Shown: piece after piece, positions 1 to 7,154 of the stretch
How positions within the stretch are numbered: position 1 is the first letter of the stretch
How the letters are laid out: each line of letters opens with the position of its first letter
IMG/VR virus record: IMGVR_UViG_3300032092_002137
Coordinates: 1 to 29,264 of that record
From: a virus
DNA: 29,264 nt
Direction: 5' to 3' (one strand)
Translations under genes and position numbers: made by a program
The notes under the pieces: model-generated
The model's database searches: none
The model's input: the letters and a program-made list of their open reading frames with translations, nothing else
Told to the model about the DNA's origin: nothing

Positions 1-288
1 TATCAAGCTCAGAAGCAGCAGGCTATGCAGCAACAGATGCAGCAGATGCAGCAAGCACAACTTGCAGCACAACAGAAATTTAATCCTGAGGCAGAGCAGA
101 TGAAGTCGCAACTTCAGATGCAGCAGGATCAAGCTAAGGCAATGCTCGACGTTCAGAAGATGCAAGAGCAAGCCAAGATTGAAACTAACAACTATGCGGC
201 TAAGGCCATCACAGATGTTAGTAAGGACCTAATCTCCGATAGAGGAGCAGGGGAAGCGCAGCAACAGGGTACTCGCGTACCAAAATAA
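1..288 (+). CDS. Probable portal protein, C-terminal end only
   Basis: The reading frame is open from the first base, so this is the 3' end of a gene that starts before the window; 95 residues are visible. The segment is very rich in Gln, Met, Ala and Lys and looks like a long helix or coiled coil, followed by a short Gly/Gln/Arg-rich tail. Portal proteins of short-tailed phages often end in a Gln/Ala-rich helical barrel region of this kind, and a portal gene is expected directly before scaffold and capsid genes, which is what follows here. The call rests on composition and position, as the diagnostic portal core is outside the window. It could instead be another Gln-rich virion protein. Confidence 0.6.
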   Translation, partial: YQAQKQQAMQQQMQQMQQAQLAAQQKFNPEAEQMKSQLQMQQDQAKAMLDVQKMQEQAKIETNNYAAKAITDVSKDLISDRGAGEAQQQGTRVPK

Positions 289-322
289 AAAGTTGATGTG
301 CTAAGATAGGAGTAACTGATAC

Positions 323-1207
323 ATGCCTGAAGAGATGGTGACACGGACCGCTGACTCACCAGCAGCGGCGACGGGCGAGTCAGGAATGATGAACGCGGTT
401 CGGGACTTTATCCAGGAGAACGCCGCTCCCGGAGATAACTCGCAATGGGCGACAAGCGAGCAAGATGGTCAGGCTGCGAGTCAAGATTACGATGGTGGTT
501 ACGAAGATGCTAACTACGACGACATCCTAGATGAAGTCTTAGGTATCAATCGGAATGTAACACCTGAAGCACCCGAGGAGCAGCCGGGCGCTGTACCCTA
601 CGAAAGGTTTCGTGAGGTAAATGAAAAGGCACGGCAGCTTCAAGACGTTGAGTCGAAACTTAGCAAGTGGAGTTCAGTTATTGAACAACTTGAAAGTCAG
701 GGGTACGGAGACGCTGAGGCAGTGCTTGCCGCGCAAGCGGAACAGGCAGCAAAAGCCGAGGAAGCACAACTTCGCCAGTACTATCAAGGCTTAGTAGACC
801 AACAAGGTGTAGATCCAAACGTTGCACAGATGCAGATGGAAGCTCAGCTTTCTAAGATGCAGTATGAGCGACAGATGGAAGAAGTCAACAACTATATGAT
901 GATGCAACAGAGAGATGTTGCATTGGACCAGTTCCCGTTGGCCGCGCGCGCACCTGCGCTCGTAGACAATCTCATTGCCGCTGGATATGACCCATATCAA
1001 GCAGTAGAGGCTGTACACGAACAGGTTCGCACAATCGTTTCTTCACTCGTACCCGAAGTTGCTGCTAAAGTAAGTCAGGGCCGTCGCGCACCACAACCTA
1101 TTGGACAGAGCGGATCGCCTCGTATGGCGCCTGCGAACAATGGCCAACAGAAGCGTGGTGGATGGTCAGATCTTCTTGGTATCAACCGAGGACGAAATTC
1201 GATCTAA
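323..1207 (+). CDS. Capsid assembly scaffolding protein
   Basis: A 294-residue protein directly before the major capsid gene, the usual place for a scaffold that guides procapsid assembly and then leaves. The N-terminal 75 residues are acidic and low in complexity, with an Asp/Tyr-rich patch around residues 55-72. Residues about 95-185 are charged and helical with many Gln, Glu and Ala, consistent with a coiled coil. The C-terminus is basic (residues 255-294), as expected for the tail that contacts coat protein. A short motif, LGINR, occurs at residues 73-77 and again at 285-289. The ATG at 323 has an AGGAG ribosome site about 10 bases upstream. Scaffolds share little sequence, so the call depends on composition and position. 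Confidence 0.8.
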   Translation: MPEEMVTRTADSPAAATGESGMMNAVRDFIQENAAPGDNSQWATSEQDGQAASQDYDGGYEDANYDDILDEVLGINRNVTPEAPEEQPGAVPYERFREVNEKARQLQDVESKLSKWSSVIEQLESQGYGDAEAVLAAQAEQAAKAEEAQLRQYYQGLVDQQGVDPNVAQMQMEAQLSKMQYERQMEEVNNYMMMQQRDVALDQFPLAARAPALVDNLIAAGYDPYQAVEAVHEQVRTIVSSLVPEVAAKVSQGRRAPQPIGQSGSPRMAPANNGQQKRGGWSDLLGINRGRNSI

Positions 1208-1219
1208 GAGGATTAAATT

Positions 1220-2245
1220 ATGCCAGACGCAAATGCATTGACACTTGCTGACCAAGCTATTATCTCGAACGACCCATTGGTGAAGGAGATCACAAAGTCT
1301 CTTCACCAGACATGGAACGCTTTGAAGGATATCCCGCTTGTCACGAACCCTTCTCTCCGCCAGGTTGGCACTCGTATGATCAACCAGGCTAACGCTTTCC
1401 CAACGATCAACTGGGCTACGATTAACGAAGAACCAGTTGTTTCCAAGGGTAAGCCGAAGCAGTACGAAGAATCCATGTACCTGATCCGTAACAAGATCCA
1501 GGTTGACCATGTTCTTCTTGATCAGCCAAACAACATTGTTGACCCTGTTCAAATGCAGATCAACTACTTCATGGAAGCACTCGCCTACGATTTCAATCAG
1601 AAACTGATTGATAATGATCCGACGTCAACTGCCGCTGGCAACGACGTGGATTGTTTCCCTGGACTTCGTTATCGCCTGACAAACCCAGAGCAGTTTGACA
1701 TTCCAGCTGAAATGTCTATCAATGGTAACGGAGCTTCCGGTGCTGACTTGACGACAACTGCTGGTACAAACCGTTTCATGGAGCGCCTACAAGCTCTCCT
1801 CGATAACATGAACGCTCCAGACGGAGATGGCGTCGTCATTTACGTATCTGAAGCGCTCAAGCGTGCTATTGAGTTCGGTATCCGTACTATGGGTATCGGC
1901 GCTGGATTTGACGTTACCAAGGACTCATACGACCGTCCAGTCGAAATGTACAAGGGTGCAAAGATTCGTTCTGTCGGACGTCGATCTGATGGTGTGACGC
2001 ACATCCTTGGTCCTGAAACAGCCGCTGGTGTTCCTACTACTGGCACTAACTTCCAGTCGCTATTCGCCGTTCGTTACGGTGATGGTTACTGTACAGGATG
2101 GCAGCCAGGCCCATTCAAGCCAACTTACCTTGGTTTGTCAAAGGAAAACGGCGTCCTTCACAACATCGTATTCGACTGGGGTGTCGGTCTTTGGGTCCCA
2201 CACACGCGTGCGATCGGTCGCGTCTTCAACGTTAAGATTGCTTAA
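1220..2245 (+). CDS. Major capsid protein (HK97-fold type)
   Basis: A 341-residue protein placed just after the scaffold, with an AGAGGA ribosome site 12 bases after the scaffold stop. It has the look of a podovirus coat protein: a helical N-terminal stretch (residues 18-45), a mixed alpha/beta middle and a C-terminal beta-rich end with several Trp (about residues 318-330) resembling the P-domain and C-terminal strand of HK97-like coats. Codons here are visibly more uniform than in neighbours (AAC, AAG, CTT and GCT are favoured), as is common for the most abundant virion protein. No protease gene or cleavable N-terminal delta domain is evident, in keeping with a separate scaffold. Family membership is inferred from context and general features. 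Confidence 0.87.
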   Translation: MPDANALTLADQAIISNDPLVKEITKSLHQTWNALKDIPLVTNPSLRQVGTRMINQANAFPTINWATINEEPVVSKGKPKQYEESMYLIRNKIQVDHVLLDQPNNIVDPVQMQINYFMEALAYDFNQKLIDNDPTSTAAGNDVDCFPGLRYRLTNPEQFDIPAEMSINGNGASGADLTTTAGTNRFMERLQALLDNMNAPDGDGVVIYVSEALKRAIEFGIRTMGIGAGFDVTKDSYDRPVEMYKGAKIRSVGRRSDGVTHILGPETAAGVPTTGTNFQSLFAVRYGDGYCTGWQPGPFKPTYLGLSKENGVLHNIVFDWGVGLWVPHTRAIGRVFNVKIA

Positions 2246-2255
2246 GGAGTAAATT

Positions 2256-2786
2256 ATGGCAAGAGATGGATTGCTTTTGTTTCCTACGTTTGCTGGAGGA
2301 TCCGCCGCTGTAGGTGGTACCAAGCAAACTTCAGCTACTCTGACTATTGATCCTTTTATTCAAGGTCATCGTCGTGAGCTGATCGTTCGTTTCACAGTTA
2401 ACGCAACAACAGTTACTGGTTCGCCAACTGGTATTGCTTGGGTTTTCAGTGTAGAAGCATCTAAGGATGGAACTAACTTCTTCACTGTTGCCGGCACTCC
2501 AGGTCAGGTACTTGGTGCAGCAACCACTGGAACATTTGCACAACTTGCAGATGGATTCAAAATGACGGTTGGTGCCGTTACAGCGAATATTCCTGATGGT
2601 GGCGTTACGGCGTTCCTTCCAGTAATTGTCCCACAGAGCTTTGTTGATTCAACGGGTGCTGTTGTTGACAACTACAACAGACTGCGTGTAACAGCAACTC
2701 CAGTCTTCAACGGTGGTACAACTCCTAACGTGACATATGTCTCTGCGGCAGCCATCGTTTCCGGTAAGGATGGGTCTTACTCGTAA
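2256..2786 (+). CDS. Probable head decoration or stabilisation protein
   Basis: A 176-residue protein, ten bases after the capsid stop, with an AAGGAG ribosome site. It is almost all short beta strands rich in Thr, Val, Ala and Gly. Residues 60-80 contain the pattern VEASKDGTNFFTVAG, like the jelly-roll strand (Val-x-x-Ser-x-Asp-Gly-x-Asn-Trp/Phe) seen in many phage surface domains. Position directly after the coat gene suggests a protein that sits on the capsid and stabilises it or binds surfaces. No membrane segment or signal peptide is seen. It could instead be a small head fibre. Its stop overlaps the next start by one base (TAATG). Confidence 0.6.
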   Translation: MARDGLLLFPTFAGGSAAVGGTKQTSATLTIDPFIQGHRRELIVRFTVNATTVTGSPTGIAWVFSVEASKDGTNFFTVAGTPGQVLGAATTGTFAQLADGFKMTVGAVTANIPDGGVTAFLPVIVPQSFVDSTGAVVDNYNRLRVTATPVFNGGTTPNVTYVSAAAIVSGKDGSYS

Positions 2787-3433
2787 TGACTAGGGGAGAG
2801 ATCAAACGGAGATTCCGGCTACTAGGTCGGCATTACTTCGGTTCGGATGCGGACCAGGATCCGTTTGGTCTCGAACTCCTAATCGTTGAGACGACCAACC
2901 AGATCGCTCGAGCTACCGACTGCTACTTTGGCCGTCGGTATCTCGATCTGGTCGCAGATACTAAAGAGTACTGCGCTCCGGATCTGTATAAGATCCGTAA
3001 CATACAAGCCAAAAACAACCTTGGCGAGTATCGACGTATGCGTTTGTTCGATGCGTTCGATCAAAAGGTTGACCAATTTAGAAGTGATGCAACCGCTTCA
3101 TATCCTGAATACGCTGTCATACATGGAATGAATAGGATTGGTGTTTACCCAATTCCTAATGCAGCTGTAACACAAGGATTACTTGTTGAGGGATATGCTA
3201 TCCCTGGTGATTACTGGGTTTACTCGACTACTGGCGTAGCACAGACACCTACTGACAATGACGAATGTCCGTTGCCAAATGTAGCTCACGATTGCGTTGT
3301 TTATGGAATGTTGGCTAACAAAGCCGCCATGATTGGTAACGAGGCTGGATTTGCTATCTACAACGGTCAATACAACGAGCGTCTTGGACTGGTAGAGTCC
3401 TACGCGGCTACGTACTCCAGGAGAACACCGTAA
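2786..3433 (+). CDS. Head-tail adaptor protein (first copy)
   Basis: A 215-residue protein with the layout of podovirus head-tail adaptors: N-terminal helices (residues 1-45), a strand region with YCAPDLYKI near residue 64, a central GVYPIP segment near residue 118 (the common Leu/Val-Tyr-Pro-x-Pro element of this family), a beta strand, then a C-terminal helical pair ending in a Tyr-rich helix. Adaptors form the dodecamer that binds the portal and docks the tail. The start overlaps the previous stop by one base, so translation is likely coupled. The next gene has the same architecture, so the two are probably diverged paralogues or two stacked rings of the connector. Confidence 0.68.
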   Translation: MTRGEIKRRFRLLGRHYFGSDADQDPFGLELLIVETTNQIARATDCYFGRRYLDLVADTKEYCAPDLYKIRNIQAKNNLGEYRRMRLFDAFDQKVDQFRSDATASYPEYAVIHGMNRIGVYPIPNAAVTQGLLVEGYAIPGDYWVYSTTGVAQTPTDNDECPLPNVAHDCVVYGMLANKAAMIGNEAGFAIYNGQYNERLGLVESYAATYSRRTP

Positions 3434-4179
3434 TGGCGCAAACTATACAGACTATTCGCAAAGAGGTCTACAAGCTCCTAAATGAAGCTACAAACAGTAC
3501 TGTAGGCGCATTGTCTACAGGTCTTGGCACAATAGCGGCTGGCGATGACAGCGACTCCAATATCAATAGATTCATCATGGAGGGTGTCGCCGACCTATGT
3601 CGTTCATGTGTTGCGATTCCAGCCAATGGGACTCTTGCTTTTGGGCCTAGCATCCGAACTAAACAACTGTCAGATGTATCAATAACGCTGCCGGCTGCTG
3701 GTCAGTTGTGGTTTCCTTCAGATGTTTACTTGTCCGCAACTAGGCTCACTCACGCGAGCGAATCAAGTATTCGTTCGCACGACCTTGGATACGCTGCAAA
3801 TATTACGGCTACTACAACCAATGTGACTCATTGGTATCGACACGATAACTACGCAATTAGCCTGTATCCATTCTGTAGTTCCGCTCTGACGGTTACTGTA
3901 TACGGTTACGGTATGCCTGATACGACACTAAGTGGTATTGCCGGGACCGACAACCTAAAGTCTTTCTCTTTCCTTCCTGATGACATTCTTAGGCAATCGC
4001 TTGCTGCATATGCTGCCAATAAAGTTGTTATGAAAAACGTTGATGATCCGACATTAGCTGAAAGGTCATTCTGGAATAACATGTATAACGGCATCCGTAT
4101 GCAGTTGTACATTCAGCTGGATGCTGGACTTAAGAGTCCTGGTGGCCCATTTGCAATCCCTCCGGTGCAACCAAAATGA
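3433..4179 (+). CDS. Second adaptor or neck protein, similar layout
   Basis: A 248-residue protein whose start overlaps the previous stop by one base (TAATG), with CAGGAG upstream. It repeats the architecture of its neighbour: N-terminal helices (residues 1-55), a beta region, the segment ISLYPF near residue 142 matching the Tyr-Pro strand of adaptors, VTVYGYGMP after it, and a C-terminal helical part starting with LPDDILRQSLAAYAA near residue 177. It is probably a second connector component between portal and nozzle, such as a gatekeeper or a T7 gp11-like tail adaptor. Which of the two genes contacts the portal cannot be told from sequence alone. Confidence 0.6.
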   Translation: MAQTIQTIRKEVYKLLNEATNSTVGALSTGLGTIAAGDDSDSNINRFIMEGVADLCRSCVAIPANGTLAFGPSIRTKQLSDVSITLPAAGQLWFPSDVYLSATRLTHASESSIRSHDLGYAANITATTTNVTHWYRHDNYAISLYPFCSSALTVTVYGYGMPDTTLSGIAGTDNLKSFSFLPDDILRQSLAAYAANKVVMKNVDDPTLAERSFWNNMYNGIRMQLYIQLDAGLKSPGGPFAIPPVQPK

Positions 4180-4472
4180 ACGTAGCATGGGGCCGCATGA
4201 TCCTTATCGCAGCAGGTGCGTTTATTGCATCAGCGGCGCCAGAGTTTGATGCTGCATGGAAGCAACAACATATTGCTGACACGGCATCTTTTGGAACGGT
4301 GACTCGCGCTCTACTTCTTTCTGGCATTGAGGGCCTTCGTGCTGGTATACCCGCTATGACAACCGCGTTAATTGCTTTCTTTATGCGACAAGATAGCAAC
4401 CTACCAGTGTTTTCAGTTAAACTACCGGAGGTGAGAAAAGTCAGTGAAACGACGAGGGACATCAATGGATAA
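4176..4472 (+). CDS. Small membrane protein, possible holin-like
   Basis: A 98-residue protein whose ATG overlaps the adaptor stop (ATGA). Residues 5-22 form a hydrophobic segment (ILIAAGAFIASA) and residues about 50-70 a second weaker one (GIPAMTTALIAFFM); the C-terminal 28 residues are charged. Two membrane segments, small size and a place directly before a stronger holin candidate suggest a lysis role such as a second holin, antiholin or pinholin. The family is not recognised, and another membrane role is possible. The 3' end carries the ribosome sites of the next gene, so their expression must be linked. Confidence 0.45.
   Translation: MNVAWGRMILIAAGAFIASAAPEFDAAWKQQHIADTASFGTVTRALLLSGIEGLRAGIPAMTTALIAFFMRQDSNLPVFSVKLPEVRKVSETTRDING
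4427..4467 (+). promoter_or_regulatory. Two stacked ribosome sites and two in-frame starts for the holin
   Basis: GGAGGTGA at 4427-4434 is an eight-base match to the anti-Shine-Dalgarno and lies 9 bases before GTG 4444. GAGGG at 4454-4458 lies 6 bases before ATG 4465. Both starts are in the same frame and differ by seven residues (MKRRGTS), adding one Lys and two Arg. This is the dual-start arrangement known from lambda S and similar holins. All of it lies within the 3' end of the preceding gene. Confidence 0.5.
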
Positions 4473-4749
4473 GTTGCAAATTGACTTGAACACGCTGCTT
4501 GCTGGTTTTATCGGTGCGTTAATTGGCACTGATTGGAAGAATATCAAGAATGTGATCCAAGGAGCCATCACAGTTCTGTCTGGCACTGCGTCTGCTATCT
4601 ACCTTACTCCTATCATGGCTCATCAACTAGGCTGGGAACAGCCACATCAGATGATCGGATTATCATTTTTACTTGGCACACTTGGTCTGCGTACGGTACA
4701 AGCTTTTAACCTAATCATCGAGAAGTCTTTAAAAAAGGTAAGTGAATAA
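4465..4749 (+). CDS. Probable holin, with a longer form from GTG 4444
   Basis: From ATG 4465 this encodes 94 residues; from GTG 4444 it encodes 101. Three hydrophobic stretches are visible: a short one (LLAGFIGALIG, about residues 9-20 of the short form), a long one (VIQGAITVLSGTASAIYLTPIMA) and a third (MIGLSFLLGTLGLRTVQAFNLII), then a charged tail rich in Lys and Glu. That is the profile of a class I holin, which makes the hole that releases endolysin across the inner membrane. The short form is listed because its ribosome site has ideal spacing. The longer form adds three positive charges at the N-terminus, as in known antiholins. No family match was confirmed. Confidence 0.6.
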   Translation: MDKLQIDLNTLLAGFIGALIGTDWKNIKNVIQGAITVLSGTASAIYLTPIMAHQLGWEQPHQMIGLSFLLGTLGLRTVQAFNLIIEKSLKKVSE

Positions 4750-4750
4750 A

Positions 4751-4933
4751 ATGTCTTGGCTAAGCAAATTTGTAAAGAAGATCGCTAACGTCCCTGAAGT
4801 CAAGATACCTTTTGGTGAGGCTTTGGTATTGCGTCAGATTGCTGACAACCTAGACTTTATGAGTACATCAGACCTTGAGATGCTACGTGATCTTACGTTG
4901 GTTGCTATTGCAAACAGGAAGGTGAAGAAATGA
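4751..4933 (+). CDS. Small protein of unknown function in the lysis cluster
   Basis: A 60-residue protein if it starts at ATG 4751; GTG 4742 would add three residues but lies only two bases after the AAGGTA ribosome site, so the ATG is preferred. The first 17 residues (MSWLSKFVKKIANVPEV) form an amphipathic basic helix that could lie on a membrane; the rest is a charged helical stretch ending in RKVKK. It begins one base after the holin stop and overlaps the next gene by ATGA. No family is recognised. Position suggests a lysis accessory or a small virion protein. Confidence 0.5.
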   Translation: MSWLSKFVKKIANVPEVKIPFGEALVLRQIADNLDFMSTSDLEMLRDLTLVAIANRKVKK

Positions 4934-5154
4934 ACTTTATAAACTTCCGCATAGAGCGTAATCCAAATACTGCTGCTGACTGGCTTGTCTTTGGTGACAT
5001 ATTTGACAATGATGGCAAATTGATTGCCAATATGGGAGTTGATGGCACAAGTGTATTTACTTGGTGGGCGCAACAAGACCTTGTGTTTCAAGAACGGTAC
5101 GTTATTGAATTCTCCAATATTATGGCTACTCAAGTTGGATTGGCGGCTCAATAA
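4930..5154 (+). CDS. Small protein of unknown function
   Basis: A 74-residue protein coupled to its neighbours on both sides (ATGA at its start, TAATG at its end). It appears soluble and compact, with alternating hydrophobic residues in FRIERNPNTAADWLVFGDIF suggesting beta strands, then a Trp pair (WW) near residue 46. No signal, membrane segment or catalytic motif is visible. It has no resemblance to an endolysin. It may be a small tail or capsid accessory protein leading into the spike gene. The family is not recognised. Confidence 0.5.
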   Translation: MNFINFRIERNPNTAADWLVFGDIFDNDGKLIANMGVDGTSVFTWWAQQDLVFQERYVIEFSNIMATQVGLAAQ

Positions 5155-6878
5155 TGGCTACTTACTATTTGAGGGTAGATGGTAACGACGCTAATACTGG
5201 TCTTGGGCAATCGGCTGGACAAGCATGGAGGACATTTCGTAGGGCTGTAAGTAGTACAGGTATAGGATCTGGTGACACATTATATATTGCACCGGGTGAT
5301 TATCGAGATATGTCAGGTGTAATACCTATTGATGGAACCTATAGCACTACTACACGTATTATCGGAAATCCTACGGGTAGTCAATTTTCTGGAGTTACTG
5401 CTGGAAGAGTATTAATTTCTAACCGTTCAACATCAGATGTAAGCACTGGTGTTGGAAGTGGAACGTTAATATCAATAACATTAAAAAGTAACTTGATTTT
5501 TGAAAGTTTAATTTTTGAATCAGCAGTTATAAACGGAACAATAATCTTGCTGGTAAACACAACTGATTTAAAGTTTGATAAATGCATATGGGCAGGTACG
5601 TCTTTTCAGCAAAACACTGCAATTTCCGTAGTCAATACTGGTGCATACATACTTGCTTCAAGAAATTATTTATTTACAAAATGTATGTTGTATCCCGGAA
5701 GTTCTGGAGGATATAACGACAATACAAGCTTTGCTGCTACTGGGTCAAATTATGATTACAACATAACACTTGATAGATGCGTAGGTTTTTATATAGCACT
5801 TCCGACTGGTGGCGTAGTTGGCCCAAGAGGCATTTATATGGTCAACTGTGACTCTACTGGTGTCAGTGCAAGTAATAGTAAAGGAAACATTATCGCAAAA
5901 AATTGTGTTAACTTGTGGTCAAGTATTCGTCCGGGAGGTTCTACTTGGATTCTTACACAAGGTGCGAGTACTGTTTCTACGGGTAATGCTATTGAAAATT
6001 CGGCGTGGATTCAAACTAACTCATTTTCATATACAGGATATGGAATTAATTACATTAGTCCATACAACTTACAGAGCGTAAGTGAAAACAGATTATTTGG
6101 TATAAGTCCAAATTGCGAACGTTCTGGTTACGGTGTGTACTTAGAAAACGCAGGAACACTTACTGGTACAACTGTTATTCCTGCACTTGCTGGTCAACCG
6201 GGATACAGCGCAACTGGTGTACCAACAACTGATATGTTTGGCAATCCTTGGTCAGGAAACGGCACACCACATATTGGTGCTTATAACGACTATAGTTTGA
6301 CTGCGACTGGTTTATACAATCCTACAGAGCGCAACTCTAGTGCAATTACAATTGTTCCGGGTAGCACATCACAAAGCATTGAGTTGTACCTTGGTGTTAC
6401 AGGGCTTACAGCATCTACAGCTGGGCTGTCAGCTACATTTAACCGTACACGTAGTCTAGCCGTACCTATTACCCTAGTGTCTTTATCACTTATGACTGAC
6501 GGTTGGGTGTCTGGCGGATTTAAAGAAGTTAACGCAAGCACGATGCCGGGTGTTTACCGTTTAGATCTACCTAATGCCGCAATAGCGGCAGGGGCAGATG
6601 ATGTGACAGTTGTTGTAAAGGGTGCTGCAGGTACTAACGGCGCGGTGATGACGATCAAGCTGCAATCTGTTGCAAACGAGATTCTAAGTGCAGACATCGG
6701 TGGCGGTGCTAACGCTGGTACGTTAAACGAGCGTACTGTACGATCTGCATTGCGAGCAATGCGTAATAAGGTGTCTGTAGGTACAGGCACAATGATTGTA
6801 TACAAAGAAGATGACTCAACGGAAGCGTGGACTGGATCGTTGTCGAATACAGCTGACGTGACGGTAGATCCGGTATAA
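5154..6878 (+). CDS. Tail spike with right-handed beta-helix
   Basis: A 574-residue protein. Residues 7-50 carry the pattern typical of pectate-lyase-like beta-helix proteins: DGNDANTG, then AWRTFRRAV and SGDTLYIAPGDYRD. Residues about 50-380 continue as short strand/turn repeats rich in Asn, Ser, Thr and Gly. A separate domain starts near residue 386 (YNPTERNSSAITI) and includes MPGVYRLDLPNAAIAAGADDVTVVVKG, an element common in phage fibre proteins. The last 63 residues are a module also found at the end of the long fibre gene. Such spikes bind and often cleave surface polysaccharide; no catalytic residues can be assigned here. Bases about 5440-6130 are more AT-rich than the flanks, suggesting exchange of the receptor-binding part. 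Confidence 0.75.
   Translation: MATYYLRVDGNDANTGLGQSAGQAWRTFRRAVSSTGIGSGDTLYIAPGDYRDMSGVIPIDGTYSTTTRIIGNPTGSQFSGVTAGRVLISNRSTSDVSTGVGSGTLISITLKSNLIFESLIFESAVINGTIILLVNTTDLKFDKCIWAGTSFQQNTAISVVNTGAYILASRNYLFTKCMLYPGSSGGYNDNTSFAATGSNYDYNITLDRCVGFYIALPTGGVVGPRGIYMVNCDSTGVSASNSKGNIIAKNCVNLWSSIRPGGSTWILTQGASTVSTGNAIENSAWIQTNSFSYTGYGINYISPYNLQSVSENRLFGISPNCERSGYGVYLENAGTLTGTTVIPALAGQPGYSATGVPTTDMFGNPWSGNGTPHIGAYNDYSLTATGLYNPTERNSSAITIVPGSTSQSIELYLGVTGLTASTAGLSATFNRTRSLAVPITLVSLSLMTDGWVSGGFKEVNASTMPGVYRLDLPNAAIAAGADDVTVVVKGAAGTNGAVMTIKLQSVANEILSADIGGGANAGTLNERTVRSALRAMRNKVSVGTGTMIVYKEDDSTEAWTGSLSNTADVTVDPV
6690..6878 (+). repeat. Shared C-terminal module, copy 1 (spike)
   Basis: The last 63 residues of the spike match the end of the fibre gene at 9824-10024. 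Shared features in order are a Gly/Ala-rich lead (GGGANAG), LRAMRNK, a short spacer, then VYKEDDS and a Trp-Thr strand ending in DPV. The likeness is at protein level; the bases have diverged, apart from short blocks such as the one encoding RNK and YKEDD. The module may be a trimerisation, attachment or assembly element. Confidence 0.75.
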
Positions 6879-6887
6879 GGAGACGTA

Positions 6888-7154
6888 ATGCCATTTGTAA
6901 ATGTACAAGTACAGTTGTTAAGTGTAGACGTATCACAGGATGGTCAAATTACAGCATTCTTTAGTGATAGCCCTGAAACGGGTATGACTTTTACAGACTT
7001 TGCAACATTAGAATCGTATTTAAGTAATGACGGGGTTTGGTTACCTACACTTAAATTGATGGCTTTACTTGATTACACTCAAGAAAGTATTGCAGGTAAA
7101 ACTGTCTCTCTGTCATGTTCGGATCCTAATGACTTATGGGTAAAGGCAATCTAA
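6888..7154 (+). CDS. Small protein of unknown function in the fibre cassette
   Basis: An 88-residue protein with a strong AAGGAGA ribosome site eight bases before its ATG, stronger than that of its neighbours, so it may be translated independently. The N-terminal part is beta-like (FVNVQVQLLSVDVSQDGQITAFF); the middle is helical (FATLESYLS). No signal peptide, membrane segment or catalytic motif is seen. The next gene starts on the base after its stop. A small fibre-associated protein or assembly chaperone would fit the position, but the family is not recognised. Confidence 0.55.
   Translation: MPFVNVQVQLLSVDVSQDGQITAFFSDSPETGMTFTDFATLESYLSNDGVWLPTLKLMALLDYTQESIAGKTVSLSCSDPNDLWVKAI

Noticed and set aside
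1205-1219. Readthrough from scaffold into the capsid gene, which share a reading frame
   Set aside because: A second in-frame TAA lies at 1214-1216, and the capsid gene has its own good ribosome site.
2007-2252. Rightward frame overlapping the end of the capsid gene, as a possible frameshifted coat extension
   Set aside because: No slippery heptamer was seen before it, it ends right after the capsid stop and it lacks domain-like sequence.
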